DNA of 64,000 nucleotides from Nakamurella panacisegetis (GCF_900104535.1 NZ_LT629710.1:1054001-1118000); one strand, 5' to 3'. Positions 41,121 through 50,653 are shown, counted from the first letter of the stretch. The notes: generated by a model not told the origin, from the sequence alone. Numbers and translations are program-made.

Positions 41121-42098
41121 TCAGCGGGACGCGGACTCAGCGCCGCGAATGCTCAACATCGCGCCCACTTGTCTGACCAGCGTCGGCCGGTGGTCCCAGA
41201 TCATCGAGCTCGTCACCCCGTGCGCCAACCAGCCCAGGTCCCGTAGATCGTTGTACTTCCGGCGATCTCTGGTCAACGCGGCGCCGGTGTGGAACTCGAC
41301 GCCGTCGTACTCACAGGCGACCTTGAGTCCGTCCCAGCCCAGATCGACGCGATACTGCCGCCCTGGCCCCGCCGTCACCCAGACCTGCGGGGTCGGCGGT
41401 GGGAATCCGGCCTCGACGCACACCCACCGCAACCAGGATTCACCGGGCGATTCGGCCCGGTGATCGGCGTACGGCAGCACCTCGCGCACGAGACGAATTC
41501 CCCGAATTCGTAGATCGTCGGCCACCGCACGAAAGTCGTCGACGTCGACTCCGGCGAACCTCATGGCCGCGTCGAGCCCGGCCAGGATGTGTTCCGGGCG
41601 ACGGGCCCTGGCGGCAATGCGCACGGCCGTTTCCGCGGCATCGGTCACTCGGCATCCAGCGATGACGGGCGTCGGCCGCACCGGGTGTATCCGATGTTTG
41701 ACGACACCGTCGAGATGGCTGGCGAAATCCTGCACCGCGAGGACGTGAGTGCGCTCGTCGCCGGTCAGGTCGAACCCGTGCACCTGCGCCGCCGTGTTGG
41801 AGCAGGCGATCACCGGATACCTCAGAGTCAGGGCGGCGGCGGCCAGGCGGACGTGCGGATCGGGCCACGGCAAGCGCCGGATGGCGTCTGTGTCCGGGCC
41901 GCCCGGGTCGCGCCCATCCATGGAACGAGGGACCGGAACTGGAGCGTATCCGTTGTGCCACAGCTTCTTCACGACGCCGCCGGCTACGAGGCGTTGCGGG
42001 CCTCGGGGTGCGAGGGCGGCCGTGATCTGCGACCCGAGCAATGCCCCGGACTGCGAGGCGGCGAGGGCGGCAAGGTCCGGCGGGAGACGATCGAGCAT
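41121..42098 (-). CDS. AbiEi antitoxin-like / DUF559 nuclease-like protein
   Basis: The 325-residue protein has an N-terminal region like the winged-helix start of AbiEi-type antitoxins (LAALAASQSGALLGSQ, then VVKKLWHNGYAPVP). Its C-terminal domain has a PD-(D/E)XK-like arrangement: SPGESWLRW (Glu), YRVDLGW (Asp), ACEYDGVEFH (Glu-x-Asp) and the conserved YNDLRDLGWLAHGVT. Such proteins are frequent, variable accessory genes in actinomycetes; nuclease activity is unproven. The ATG at 42098 is preferred over one 15 codons upstream. It interrupts the phoU-pst region and has no toxin partner beside it. Palindromes lie 20 bases after its stop and 113 bases before its start. Confidence 0.75.
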   Translation of the reverse strand: MLDRLPPDLAALAASQSGALLGSQITAALAPRGPQRLVAGGVVKKLWHNGYAPVPVPRSMDGRDPGGPDTDAIRRLPWPDPHVRLAAAALTLRYPVIACSNTAAQVHGFDLTGDERTHVLAVQDFASHLDGVVKHRIHPVRPTPVIAGCRVTDAAETAVRIAARARRPEHILAGLDAAMRFAGVDVDDFRAVADDLRIRGIRLVREVLPYADHRAESPGESWLRWVCVEAGFPPPTPQVWVTAGPGRQYRVDLGWDGLKVACEYDGVEFHTGAALTRDRRKYNDLRDLGWLAHGVTSSMIWDHRPTLVRQVGAMLSIRGAESASR

Positions 42099-42210
42099 GA
42101 CGTGGATCGTCAGCCCGGCGGGCCGTCCGTTCCAGCGCGCCACCGAATATGTGGATCACTCACAACATGGGGACAAACGCATGCGTGGGCCAAAGCCCCC
42201 GAAACGGCCC

Positions 42211-42271
42211 GTCGACCGGAATGATATTCACGCCCAAAGGGCCTGGGAGCGCAAATATCATTCCGGTCGAC
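42211..42271. repeat. Palindromic element B upstream of the AbiEi/DUF559-like gene
   Basis: The left arm GTCGACCGGAATGATATT (42211-42228) is exactly complementary to the right arm at 42254-42271; pairing continues imperfectly inward. The arm shares 17-18 bases with those of the palindrome at 41041-41101. It also lies 55 bases after the pstB stop and could serve as an end signal for that transcript. Confidence 0.85.
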
Positions 42272-42325
42272 CCCTCGACGTGCCGCTCGACCCCCGACCC
42301 CTCGTGCGGCCAGAGAGACCCTGAC

Positions 42326-43105
42326 TCAGCCGAAGCGGCCGGAGATGTAGTCCTCGGTGGCCTTCTGGCCCGGGTTGGAGAAGATCTTCGCGGTCTCGTC
42401 GTACTCGACGAGTTTGCCCGGCTGGCCGACCCCGGCCAGGTTGAAGAAGGCGGTGCGGTCGGAGACGCGGGCCGCCTGCTGCATGTTGTGGGTGACGATG
42501 ACGATCGTGTAGCTGGTCTTCAGCTCGCAGATCAGGTCCTCGATGGCCAGCGTGGAGATCGGGTCGAGGGCCGAGCACGGCTCGTCCATCAGCAGCACCT
42601 CCGGCTCGACGGCGATGGCCCGGGCGATGCACAGTCGCTGCTGCTGACCGCCGGAGAGGCCGGCCCCGGGACGGTTCAGCCGGTGCTTGACCTCCTCCCA
42701 CAGGTTGGCGCCGCGGAGCGAACGCTCGACGATGTCGTCGAAGGCGTTCTTCGACTTTCGCGTCCCGGCGATCTTGTACCCCGCGATGACGTTGTCGTAG
42801 ATCGACATGGTCGGGAACGGGTTGGCCTTCTGGAACACCATCCCGACGGTGCGGCGCACGTTCACCGGATCGATGCCCGGCCCGTAGAGGTCCTCACCGT
42901 CGAGTTCGACCCGGCCGGTGACGCGGCCGCCCGGAATCACCTCGTGCATCCGGTTGAGGGTCCGCAGGAAGGTGGACTTGCCGCAACCGGAGGGACCGAT
43001 GAACGCCGTGACGGTCAGTGGTGCGATGTTGATCGAGGCCCCTTCGACCGCGAGGAAATCGCTGTAGTAGACATTCAGATTTTCGACGTCGATGCGCTTG
43101 GCCAT
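42326..43105 (-). CDS. pstB: Phosphate ABC transporter ATPase PstB
   Basis: The 259-residue protein has Walker [10 protein letters not shown], the PstB-typical [24 protein letters not shown] region, [20 protein letters not shown], signature [15 protein letters not shown] and Walker [14 protein letters not shown]. It powers high-affinity phosphate import with PstA and PstC. It is the last gene of the pstSCAB operon, 34 bases after pstA. Confidence 0.96.
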   Translation of the reverse strand: MAKRIDVENLNVYYSDFLAVEGASINIAPLTVTAFIGPSGCGKSTFLRTLNRMHEVIPGGRVTGRVELDGEDLYGPGIDPVNVRRTVGMVFQKANPFPTMSIYDNVIAGYKIAGTRKSKNAFDDIVERSLRGANLWEEVKHRLNRPGAGLSGGQQQRLCIARAIAVEPEVLLMDEPCSALDPISTLAIEDLICELKTSYTIVIVTHNMQQAARVSDRTAFFNLAGVGQPGKLVEYDETAKIFSNPGQKATEDYISGRFG

Positions 43106-43139
43106 GTGCGGCAGGCCCTTTCGTATTCGGTGGAGAGAG

Positions 43140-44213
43140 TCAGCGGGACTTGGGCTTGGCCAGGCGGGCGAGCAGGCGGGCGGCCAGGTTCAGGATCAAC
43201 ACGAGCAACACGAGCACCAGAGCGGCACCCCAGGCCCGCGAATCACCGTAGGCGCCGCCCGCGCCGGTGCGCTTGCCGAGCTGGTCCCAGACCATCATCG
43301 GCAGTGCGGCCTGGTCGGCGGAGAACGGGCTGCCGTTGATTCGGTCGGCGTATCCGACCAGCAGGATCAGCGGCGCGGTCTCACCGGCGACGCGGGCGAT
43401 GGCCAGCAAGGCCGAGGTGATCAGACCGGACAACGCGGTCGGGACGACGATCTTGACGATGGTGCGCCACCGCGTGACGCCCAGCGCGAAGCTCGCCTCC
43501 CGGAGCTCCCGCGGCACCAGCTTGAGCATCTCCTCCGACGAGCGCACGACCACCGGAAGCATCAGGATGGCCAGCGCGATCGAACCGGCCGCCCCGAACG
43601 GGCGGTGGTCGGTGCCCAGGAGCAGGAAGGTGTAGACGAAGAGTCCGGCCACGATGGACGGGACACCGGTCATCACGTCCACGAAGAAGGTGACCAGCCG
43701 GGCGAAGACGCCGCGGCCGTACTCAACCAGATATATCGCGGTGAACAACCCGATGGGCAGCGACACCACAGCGGCCAGGCCGACCTGCTCGAGAGTGCCG
43801 ATCAACGCCGCGTAGACCCCGCCACCGGGCTCGTCGGCGGTGATGCCGTTCATCGAGTGGGTGAAGAAGTTCAGGTTGAACGCCGGCAGACCCTTGTAGA
43901 CGATGTAGCTCAGGATCAGGACCAGCGGGACGACGGCGGCCACGAAGCTGGAGTAGATCAACGTCGAGGCGAACCGGTCCTTGGCCCGGCGCTTGCCCTC
44001 GACCGCGAACGACCAGCCGGTGAGCAGCAGGACGAACAACAACGCGGCCGAGAAGAAGGCGGTCAACCAACCGGTCCAGCCCAGGGTGGCCTTCAGCGCG
44101 AGCGCCAGCAGGACACCGGCCGCGCCGGACAGGTAGGGCGCCGATTTCGGCAGCCGGGCTCCGACCAGCGCCGAGGGCGTCGGCCGGGCCGTTGGACGAG
44201 CGATCGTCGTCAT
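43140..44213 (-). CDS. pstA: Phosphate ABC transporter permease PstA
   Basis: The 357-residue protein has about eight hydrophobic segments, two more than the usual six because of an N-terminal pair ([18 protein letters not shown] and [15 protein letters not shown]). The family signatures are [24 protein letters not shown]-like (here [14 protein letters not shown]), [17 protein letters not shown] and [16 protein letters not shown]. Its ATG follows the pstC TAG directly, and GGAAGGAG lies inside the end of pstC, so the two are coupled. Confidence 0.95.
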   Translation of the reverse strand: MTTIARPTARPTPSALVGARLPKSAPYLSGAAGVLLALALKATLGWTGWLTAFFSAALLFVLLLTGWSFAVEGKRRAKDRFASTLIYSSFVAAVVPLVLILSYIVYKGLPAFNLNFFTHSMNGITADEPGGGVYAALIGTLEQVGLAAVVSLPIGLFTAIYLVEYGRGVFARLVTFFVDVMTGVPSIVAGLFVYTFLLLGTDHRPFGAAGSIALAILMLPVVVRSSEEMLKLVPRELREASFALGVTRWRTIVKIVVPTALSGLITSALLAIARVAGETAPLILLVGYADRINGSPFSADQAALPMMVWDQLGKRTGAGGAYGDSRAWGAALVLVLLVLILNLAARLLARLAKPKSR

Positions 44214-45386
44214 CTAGGAGAACTCCTTCCGCCGGGCGATCACCAGGCGCGCGATCGAGTTGACGACCAGGGTGATGCCGAACAGGAACAACCCGGCCGT
44301 GATCAGGGCGCCGATACCGAGGTTGTTGGAGGCCGCCTCACCGAACTTGAGCGCAATGGTCGAGGCGAAGGTGTCGCCGCCCTGTTCGGTGATGTGCGTG
44401 TTGATGGTGAAACCGGAGTTGAGCACCAGGGCCACCGCGATGGTCTCGCCCAGTGCCCGGCCGAGGCCGAGCATCGCGGCCGAGATCATTCCGGCGCGAC
44501 CGAACGGAAGCACCGCGGCGCGCACCATTTCCCACTTGGTGGCGCCGAGGGCCCACGCGGCGTCCATGGTTTCCCCCGGCACCTGCAGGAAGACCTCGCG
44601 CGTGACGGCCGAGACGGTCGGGATGATCATGATGGCCAGAACCACGCCGGCGATGAGCAGGCTCTGACCGAACTGGCTGGCCTGCGTCGCGGTCCGGTTG
44701 TGCAGGAAGGGCAGCCACCCGAAGTACTCCGACAGCCAGCTCTGGAACCCGCGGGTTGACGGCACCAGGAAGTACAGGCCCCACATGCCGAAGACCAGGG
44801 ACGGGACGGCGGCCAGCAGGTCGACCACGCCACCGAGCAGGGTGGCCAGGCGCCGCTTGGCGTAGTGGGCGATGAACAACGCGATCCCGATGGCGATGGG
44901 CACCCCGATGACGATCGCGATCAGGGCGGACACCACGGTGCCGAACAGCAAGGCGGCAATGCCCCAGGTCGGGATGTCGCTCGGATCGTCGGACGGGAAG
45001 TTCCAGGCTTGGGTGGTGAGCAGATTGCCGTTGTTCGGGCCGGTGATGGCCGGCAACGCCTTCCAGACCAGGAAGATGGCGATGGCGGCCATGATCACCA
45101 GCACGAGGCCGCCGGATCCGGCGGCCATACCGCGGAAGATGACGTCGCCGCGCCGCACGGCCCGCCCGCTGATGCTCTGGCCGTGCCCGACCCGCACTCC
45201 AGGGCGCGGACTGGCGTGGACCTGTGAGTTGGTCCGGACGAGGCCGGTCAGCCGACGCCGCGCAGCCTCGGTGGCCGCCGTGGTGTGCGCGGCCGCCATC
45301 TCTTCCAGGTCAGCGCCGTCGAGTCCGGCCGCTGGATCGTCCGGGTCGGCGTCGCCGGTCACCGGGCCTCCTGCATGTTCAGACAT
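44214..45386 (-). CDS. pstC: Phosphate ABC transporter permease PstC
   Basis: The 390-residue protein has an unusually long cytoplasmic N-terminus (about 80 residues, Asp/Ala-rich) before the first helix (VLVIMAAIAIFLVWKAL). It carries the PstC signatures NFPSDDPSDIPTWGIAALLFGTVVSALIA, AAVPSLVFGMWGLYFLVP and LGRALGETIAVALVL. It pairs with PstA to form the phosphate channel. The gap to pstS (109 bases) holds a hairpin that may lower expression relative to pstS. Confidence 0.95.
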   Translation of the reverse strand: MSEHAGGPVTGDADPDDPAAGLDGADLEEMAAAHTTAATEAARRRLTGLVRTNSQVHASPRPGVRVGHGQSISGRAVRRGDVIFRGMAAGSGGLVLVIMAAIAIFLVWKALPAITGPNNGNLLTTQAWNFPSDDPSDIPTWGIAALLFGTVVSALIAIVIGVPIAIGIALFIAHYAKRRLATLLGGVVDLLAAVPSLVFGMWGLYFLVPSTRGFQSWLSEYFGWLPFLHNRTATQASQFGQSLLIAGVVLAIMIIPTVSAVTREVFLQVPGETMDAAWALGATKWEMVRAAVLPFGRAGMISAAMLGLGRALGETIAVALVLNSGFTINTHITEQGGDTFASTIALKFGEAASNNLGIGALITAGLFLFGITLVVNSIARLVIARRKEFS

Positions 45387-45445
45387 TTTTCCTCAGTTGC
45401 CGCTGGCATGTATGAATGGTGACCGACCGGACACCTTGTGGTCGA

Positions 45446-45477
45446 ACCCGGGCCCCGCACAGAGCAGGACCCGGGCT
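45446..45477 (-). terminator. Hairpin between pstS and pstC
   Basis: ACCCGGGCCCC (45446-45456) and GGACCCGGGCT (45467-45477) pair over about nine bases with mismatches. It follows the pstS stop, so it may be a partial terminator that keeps the binding protein in excess over the permeases. Confidence 0.5.
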
Positions 45478-45495
45478 CGGGGAACACCGACTTGA

Positions 45496-46761
45496 TCAGG
45501 CCAGGGCCTTGACCGCGGCGACGACCTTGGTCTGGATCTCGGCCGGGAGCGGAGCGGCACCGAGGGAGACCAGCGAAGCCTGGCCGTCGGTGGCCGTGTA
45601 GCCCAAGAACGACTTCAGCAGGGCGGCCTTGTCGCCGTTACCGGCGGAGCAGACGACCTCGTACGTGACGAGGATGACCGGGTACGCGCCGGCCTCCTTG
45701 GTCGCGTAGTCGAGCTTCAGGGACAGGTCCTTGCCGGTGCCGACGACCTTGGCCGCGGTCACGGCCTTGCCTGCGGATTCGGCCGTGAGGGCCACCGCGC
45801 CGCCGCCGTTGTCGATCTCGGCGTAGCTCAGCTTGTTGCTCTGAGCGAAGCCCCACTCGACGTAGCCGATGGAACCGGTGGTCGAGGAGATGGCCTTGGC
45901 CACGCCGTCGCTGCCCTGGGCGCCAGTGCCGCCCGGGGCGGTCCAGGACTTGCCGCCGGTGAACGTCCAATCGCCGGCCGCCGTCAGGTACTTGGTGAAG
46001 TTGTCCGTGGTGCCCGAGCTGTCGCTGCGGTGCACGGTGGCGATGGCCAGGGACGGCAGGGTCACGCCGGGGTTGATCGCGGCGATGGCCGGGTCGTTCC
46101 AGTTGGTGATCTTGCCGCCGAAGATACCGACCAGCACCTTCGGGGTCAGGATCAGCTTGCTGACACCCGACAGGTTGTAGCTCAGCGAGATCGGGCCGGT
46201 CACCATCGGCAGGTTGATCGCATCGTTGTTGTTGCAGCGCTTGGACTTCGCGTCGGCGAACTGCGCCGTCTTCAGAGCCGAGTCGGACCCACCGAAGTCG
46301 GTCTGGTTGCTCGTGAAGTCGGTGACACCCTTGCCCGAACCGCCGCCGCCGTAGGCGTTGATGGTGGCGCCGCACTTGGTGTTGTAGTCCTTGATCCACT
46401 GCGCCATGACGGTGCCCTGGGCGGTGGATCCGGACGAACGCAGGGTGCCGGTGGCGCAGGTGAAGCCGGCTCCGGCGAACGTGGCGCCGCCGGTCGATGT
46501 GCCCGAGGACGCCGCGGCGCTGCTGCTCGTGGCCGAACTGGCCGCGGCCGGGCTGGAGGCCGCGGCTGCGGACGATGCCGGGGCGGAAGCGGGGCTCGAG
46601 GCAGCGGCGGAAGCCGGGGCGGCCGACGCGCTGGAGGCCGCCGAGGCCGAGCTGGCGCTCGTCGACGAAGAGCTCGAGTTGTTGTCACTGCCGCAGGCAC
46701 TCAGGGTCAGTGCGGCCGCGGCCGCCAGGGCCAGCAGGCCGGTGATACGCGTGGTCTTCAC
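45496..46761 (-). CDS. pstS: Phosphate-binding lipoprotein PstS
   Basis: The 421-residue protein has a lipoprotein signal (ALTLSACGS, Cys about residue 22), a Ser/Ala/Pro-rich linker of roughly 75 residues, then the PstS fold: LRSSGSTAQGTVMAQWI, YGGGGSGKGVTDFTSNQTDFGGSDSAL, HRSDSSGTTDNFTKYL and GSIGYVEWGFA. These contain the phosphate-binding loops. The GTG at 46761 is eight bases after GGAGG. The operon order is pstS-pstC-pstA-pstB. Confidence 0.96.
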   Translation of the reverse strand: MKTTRITGLLALAAAAALTLSACGSDNNSSSSSTSASSASAASSASAAPASAAASSPASAPASSAAAASSPAAASSATSSSAAASSGTSTGGATFAGAGFTCATGTLRSSGSTAQGTVMAQWIKDYNTKCGATINAYGGGGSGKGVTDFTSNQTDFGGSDSALKTAQFADAKSKRCNNNDAINLPMVTGPISLSYNLSGVSKLILTPKVLVGIFGGKITNWNDPAIAAINPGVTLPSLAIATVHRSDSSGTTDNFTKYLTAAGDWTFTGGKSWTAPGGTGAQGSDGVAKAISSTTGSIGYVEWGFAQSNKLSYAEIDNGGGAVALTAESAGKAVTAAKVVGTGKDLSLKLDYATKEAGAYPVILVTYEVVCSAGNGDKAALLKSFLGYTATDGQASLVSLGAAPLPAEIQTKVVAAVKALA

Positions 46762-46903
46762 GCCATTTCCTCCACAAGTTTGAACGTCTCGTCTCGCCAC
46801 CGGGTAGTGCGTCGTCTCGAACGGCGCAGTACCGACGTGCGGCTCACCGCTGAAAAGCGGTGCAGTTCAGACGCTAGGGGCGCCCGATGGACAGTCGGGC
46901 GGG

Positions 46904-46925
46904 CTTGAGTGAACGACAGATGAAC
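46904..46925 (-). promoter_or_regulatory. PHO box upstream of pstS
   Basis: On the minus strand GTTCATCTGTC is followed directly by GTTCACTCAAG: two 11-base direct repeats headed by GTTCA(T/C)C-like heptamers, the arrangement bound by PhoP in actinomycetes. It lies about 140 bases before the pstS start. TAGCGT (46876-46871) is a possible -10. The rest of the 242-base gap 46762-47003 shows no gene. Confidence 0.7.
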
Positions 46926-47003
46926 GACCGGCAAGGGGTCGGTGCCTTCTGTGTGACCGGCGTCGCAACAGCGGGTGGACTGGTGACCGACCGTCAAGGA
47001 ATG

Positions 47004-47891
47004 TCAGGTTGCAGCGGCCCGGCGATAGACCACGTCAGTGGTGAAGACCTCGAACCCCAGCCGCCGATAGAGATTGCGCGCCGGCAGGTTGTCACCTTCG
47101 ACGTACAGCATTGCGGTGGCCGATCGTTCGGCCAGGTAGGCCAGGCCGGCCGCCGTCAGGGGCGTCCCGAGACCGCGGACGCGCTCCCCGTTTCGCACGG
47201 CGGCCGGGTCCACCCCGAGGACGTAGATCTCGCCGAGCGGCACCGCCCCGTCCCGGTGCACCTTGGTCCAGTGGAAACCCAGGACGGTGTCGTGCTCGTC
47301 GACGGCCAGGAAGAACCCGTCCGGATCGAACCACTCCTGGGCCATCTCGGCCCGCAACCCGGCGAGATCGAGCCGTCCCTGCTCCGGGTGCCAGTCGAAG
47401 GCGCGGGCATTGACGCCGAGGAACTGCTCTTCGTCGCGACCCGGGACGAAGGTGCGGAGCCGGACACCGGCCGGCAGGGCCGACGCGGCCACCTGCGCGG
47501 CGGCCCAGCTCCGGGAGAGCGGACGCCGCATCTGCAGCAACTCACGGGACCGGACCAGGCCGAGGCGGGCGGCCAGCGCTCGGGCGGGCGCCAGGTCACC
47601 GTGGGCCCAGACCGCGCCGGCCCGATCGAGTGCCGCGTGCAGCAACTCGGTGCCCAGGCCCTGGCGGCGATGCTCGGGGGTGACGAACAGCTCGACCGGG
47701 TCGTCGTCATGGGACACGGCGAGGCCGAGCACCTGAGTGCCGGACCGGGTGGCCAGGATGTACTGGTCGGAGCCGAGCGCCTCCAGCACGTGACCGGACA
47801 GCGGGGCGATCCCGTCGGCCACCTCGGCGGCCCCGGCCGCTACCCGGACGGCGTCGACGGTCGCGGCGGGCAGGCCGTGGATCCAGCTCAC
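47004..47891 (-). CDS. mshD: Mycothiol synthase MshD
   Basis: The 295-residue protein consists of two GNAT domains. The first contains [21 protein letters not shown]; the C-terminal one has [42 protein letters not shown] and [24 protein letters not shown], which is diagnostic for MshD. It acetylates Cys-GlcN-Ins with acetyl-CoA in the last step of mycothiol synthesis. Its GTG overlaps the glnR stop by four bases. The glnR-mshD-pst order is the same as Rv0818-Rv0820. Confidence 0.95.
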   Translation of the reverse strand: MSWIHGLPAATVDAVRVAAGAAEVADGIAPLSGHVLEALGSDQYILATRSGTQVLGLAVSHDDDPVELFVTPEHRRQGLGTELLHAALDRAGAVWAHGDLAPARALAARLGLVRSRELLQMRRPLSRSWAAAQVAASALPAGVRLRTFVPGRDEEQFLGVNARAFDWHPEQGRLDLAGLRAEMAQEWFDPDGFFLAVDEHDTVLGFHWTKVHRDGAVPLGEIYVLGVDPAAVRNGERVRGLGTPLTAAGLAYLAERSATAMLYVEGDNLPARNLYRRLGFEVFTTDVVYRRAAAT

Positions 47892-48589
47892 AAGCCGGCG
47901 GAGCTGGTCGATCCGTCCCGCACCGCGGCCCGGGACGGCGGCACCATCTTGTACCCGACGTTCCGGACGGTGCCGATGAGCGCCTCGTGTTCGGGGCCCA
48001 GTTTGGCGCGCAGACGCCGCACGTGGACGTCCACCGTGCGGGTACCCCCGAAGAAGTCGTAACCCCAGACCTCGGTGACCAGCTGCTCGCGGGTGAACAC
48101 CCGACCCGGATGTTGGGCCAGGAACTTCAGCAGTTCGAACTCCTTGTAGGTCAGTTCCAGTGGGCGACCGCGGAGCCTGGCGGTGTAGGTGTCCTCCTCG
48201 ATGGTCAGCTCACCGAGGCTGATCATTCCGGAGTTCGCCGAACTGTTGGTACGTGACTCGAGCAACCGCAGGCGGGCGTGTACCTCGGCCGGGCCGGCGC
48301 TGGCCAGCACCACGTCCGCGACGCCCCACTCGGGACCGATGGCGACCATGCCGCCCTCGGTGACGATGGCCAGGATGGAGACCGCCAACCCGTCGGATCC
48401 CAGCAGGCGGCACAGCGTCCTGGCCGCGGCGAGATCGTGCCGGGCATCCAGCAGAACCAGGTCGTACGGCCCGGATGTCACCAGGGAGGCCGCCTCGGGA
48501 GGAGCGGCCCGAACCTTGATCGGGAGCAGATCGACCGCTGGGAGCACCGTCGTCGGCAATGGATCAGCGGTGAGCAGCAGCAGATCCAT
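47888..48589 (-). CDS. glnR: GlnR-type orphan response regulator
   Basis: The 233-residue protein begins [10 protein letters not shown] and carries an atypical receiver with the conserved Asp48 ([10 protein letters not shown]) but without the usual acidic pocket at the N-terminus. A C-terminal OmpR-type winged helix follows ([52 protein letters not shown] as key region). Sequence and coupling to mshD match the actinobacterial nitrogen regulator GlnR, which controls glutamine synthetase and ammonium uptake genes. No partner kinase is adjacent. Confidence 0.9.
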   Translation of the reverse strand: MDLLLLTADPLPTTVLPAVDLLPIKVRAAPPEAASLVTSGPYDLVLLDARHDLAAARTLCRLLGSDGLAVSILAIVTEGGMVAIGPEWGVADVVLASAGPAEVHARLRLLESRTNSSANSGMISLGELTIEEDTYTARLRGRPLELTYKEFELLKFLAQHPGRVFTREQLVTEVWGYDFFGGTRTVDVHVRRLRAKLGPEHEALIGTVRNVGYKMVPPSRAAVRDGSTSSAGL

Positions 48590-48799
48590 CGATCGCTTCC
48601 TCGCCTTCGTCCGGCATCGGTTTACACATCACCAATCACCGCGATCCTAACGTCCGTACCTGGGCGTCCTCGCCACGGCCGGTCGCCGCCCGTGAAATCG
48701 GCCGCCGGACGGGGCCGCCCGGCACCGAGCGACACTTCGTTCCGGCCGGGCCGGGCGGTCCCGCGGCGGCCGCGCTCCCGGCCCGGCGATACTCGGACC

Positions 48800-49567
48800 A
48801 TGTTCCGAAGGCCTCCGCCACCGTTCCGGCATCGGGCCCGACCGTTGACCACCGTCACGCGCGACGGCGTGACGCTGCACGGTTGGCATCTGCCCGGCAC
48901 GCCCAGTGGGCCGGCGTTCGTCATCGGTCACGGGTTCACCAACTCCACCGCCAAGCTGTCGACCAGAGCGGTGATCGACGGCTTCGCCGACTTCGGCGGC
49001 GTCATCGCGCTGGATTTCCGCGGTCATGGTCGCTCGTCCGGGTTCGGATCGGTCGGACGCGACGAGATCCACGATCTTGACGCGGCCGTCGGCCTCGCCC
49101 GGGCGGCCGGCTACGCGAGCGTGCACAGCGTCGGCTTCAGCATGGGCGGGTCGGTCGCCCTGCGGCAGGCGGTGCTCGGTTCCGAGCCGGTCGACACCGT
49201 CACGTCGGTGTCGAGCCCGTCCCGCTGGTACATCCGCGAGACGCGACCGATGCGCCGGGTGCACTGGTTGCTGGAGAGCCCGTTCGGGCCGACCGTTGGC
49301 CGGCTGCTGGGTGTTCGACTCGGCGGAGCCTGGCCGGTGGTGCCGCGGACACCGCTCGAGGTGATCGGGCAGATCAGCCCGACTCCGCTGCTGCTGATCC
49401 ACGGCACGGACGATCACTACTTCTCACCGGCCCACGCCGTCGCCCTGCGCGCCGCGGCCGGCGCAGGCGCGCAGCTCTGGATCGAACCGGGGATGGCCCA
49501 CGCCGAATCCGCCGCGACGGCCGCCCTGATCAGGCGGATCGCGGAGTGGGCCGGCCGACCCGTCTGA
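48800..49567 (+). CDS. Alpha/beta hydrolase
   Basis: The 255-residue protein has the fold's landmarks: oxyanion region VIGHGFTN, DFRGHGRSSG, nucleophile elbow GFSMGG (Ser about residue 115), acid in LLIHGTDDHYFSP and the catalytic His in GMAHAES. It is a serine esterase/lipase-like enzyme with unknown substrate. It is divergent from glnR across a 210-base gap with no other gene seen, and lies 46 bases before the LmeA-like gene. Confidence 0.85.
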   Translation: MFRRPPPPFRHRARPLTTVTRDGVTLHGWHLPGTPSGPAFVIGHGFTNSTAKLSTRAVIDGFADFGGVIALDFRGHGRSSGFGSVGRDEIHDLDAAVGLARAAGYASVHSVGFSMGGSVALRQAVLGSEPVDTVTSVSSPSRWYIRETRPMRRVHWLLESPFGPTVGRLLGVRLGGAWPVVPRTPLEVIGQISPTPLLLIHGTDDHYFSPAHAVALRAAAGAGAQLWIEPGMAHAESAATAALIRRIAEWAGRPV

Positions 49568-49613
49568 GCCGAACTCACCCTCACGTCGCATCCGGCCGGG
49601 CACAATCACCAGC

Positions 49614-50306
49614 GTGCGCAAACTGCTGATCTTCGTGCTGGTCCTGATCGTCCTGGTGGTGGGCGTGGACATCGGGGGTCGGGCGCTGGCCGAATCCAAG
49701 GCCGGTGACGCGGTGGCCGGCAAGACCGGTGGGGTGGCCCCGTCGGTGGACATCCACGGCATGTCGTTCCTGCTCCAGGCGGTACCCGGGCACTACTCGC
49801 ACATCACGCTGACCTCGAACTCGGTCGTCGCCGGTCCGATCACCGGGATCGCGGCGATCGTCGACCTGTACACCGTCGACTTCCCGCTCAGCGATGCCCT
49901 CAAGGGCGACACGTCGCACCTGACCGCTGATCAAGGGCGCCTGGTCGGCCAGATCGCCGCCGGCAAGATCGCCGCCCTGCTGCCGCAGGCCGGGGTGCGG
50001 ATCAGTGCCGGACCCGACGGCTCGATCCGTCTGGCCACCACGGTGTCGGTCGCCGGCCAGAAGATACCGCTGACGGCGGATCTGGTGACGTCCTTCGAAT
50101 CCGGCTCGCTGCACCTGGACGCCGAGAATCTCGACGCCGCCGGGATCGCACTGCCGAATGTGGCGGGTTTGCAGAAGAACCTGTCGTTGGTACTGCCGCT
50201 GAAGGGTCTCCCGTTCGCGGTGGAATCGGCCGATCTGACCGCCTCCGGATCGAACCTGGTGCTGACCGCCACCGCCAAGAACATCGCCATGGGGGCCACC
50301 ACCTGA
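49614..50306 (+). CDS. DUF2993 (LmeA-like) phospholipid-binding protein
   Basis: The 230-residue protein has an N-terminal hydrophobic signal/anchor (LLIFVLVLIVLVVGVDI) followed by a DUF2993 domain with ALAESKAGDAVAGKTG, SVDIHGMSFLLQAVPGHYSHITLT and a C-terminal GLPFAVESADLTASGSNLVLTATAKNI. The M. tuberculosis relative at the same locus (Rv0817c, LmeA) binds phospholipid and is needed for mannan elongation in the periplasm. A similar envelope role is likely. It starts at GTG without a clear ribosome-binding site. Confidence 0.85.
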   Translation: MRKLLIFVLVLIVLVVGVDIGGRALAESKAGDAVAGKTGGVAPSVDIHGMSFLLQAVPGHYSHITLTSNSVVAGPITGIAAIVDLYTVDFPLSDALKGDTSHLTADQGRLVGQIAAGKIAALLPQAGVRISAGPDGSIRLATTVSVAGQKIPLTADLVTSFESGSLHLDAENLDAAGIALPNVAGLQKNLSLVLPLKGLPFAVESADLTASGSNLVLTATAKNIAMGATT

Positions 50307-50360
50307 CCTGCCCGTCCCAACCTGCGAGAAGACCGCTCACCTGATGGACGCATTCACTGC

Positions 50361-50366
50361 TACCGT
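50361..50366 (+). promoter_or_regulatory. -10 element for the cysteine-rich leader
   Basis: TACCGT ends seven bases before the leader ATG at 50374, so the transcript would start at that codon. The same hexamer precedes the metallopeptidase at a leaderless spacing. No good -35 was identified. Confidence 0.5.
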
Positions 50367-50373
50367 TGTGCGC

Positions 50374-50469
50374 ATGGGCCCCCTGCTGACTTCCCGGCGA
50401 GCGGTCGACCTGGTTCGGGTCGGCAGCGCGCTGTGTTGCGTCATCGGGTGCCCCAGCTCCGCGCGGTAG
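50374..50469 (+). CDS. Cysteine-rich leader peptide before the rhodanese gene
   Basis: The 31-codon frame begins MGPLLTSRRAVDLVRVGSAL and contains adjacent Cys codons at 21-22 and another at 26. The LTSRR-x-VDL-x-RV-x-SAL pattern is that of leader peptides upstream of sulfur-metabolism genes in actinomycetes. In mycobacteria, leaderless ORFs with Cys-Cys codons act as cysteine-responsive attenuators: ribosome stalling when charged tRNA-Cys is scarce raises expression of the next gene. An in-frame GTG two codons upstream exists. The rhodanese gene begins 221 bases downstream. Confidence 0.75.
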   Translation: MGPLLTSRRAVDLVRVGSALCCVIGCPSSAR

Positions 50470-50597
50470 TCCGACTCCGCCGCCCTCAGAGCTCCCCGGC
50501 CGTACGCCGCCGCGCACCCCGTTCAACCCTGCCGCAGGGTTGTTCCCTGCTGCGCCGCCCCGCACCGCCAACGGTGGCGACGACGTTCGTCGCCACA

Positions 50598-50653
50598 CCC
50601 AAGTCGCACCGCACCGAGTCGCCACGCCCAAGTCGCAACCACCCCAAGTCGCA
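50598..50653 (+). repeat. Three copies of CCCAAGTCGCA before the rhodanese gene
   Basis: Exact copies lie at 50598-50608, 50627-50637 and 50643-50653, with related GAGTCGCC and GGTCGCC segments between and after. They sit in the untranslated stretch between leader peptide and rhodanese ribosome-binding site. A small hairpin AACCCTG-CCG-CAGGGTT is at 50525-50541. They might be binding sites or part of the attenuator's alternative RNA structure. Confidence 0.8.

Noticed and set aside
41041-42271. Insertion sequence
   Set aside because: The enclosed protein has an antitoxin/DUF559-like pattern, not a transposase, and no target-site duplication was evident.
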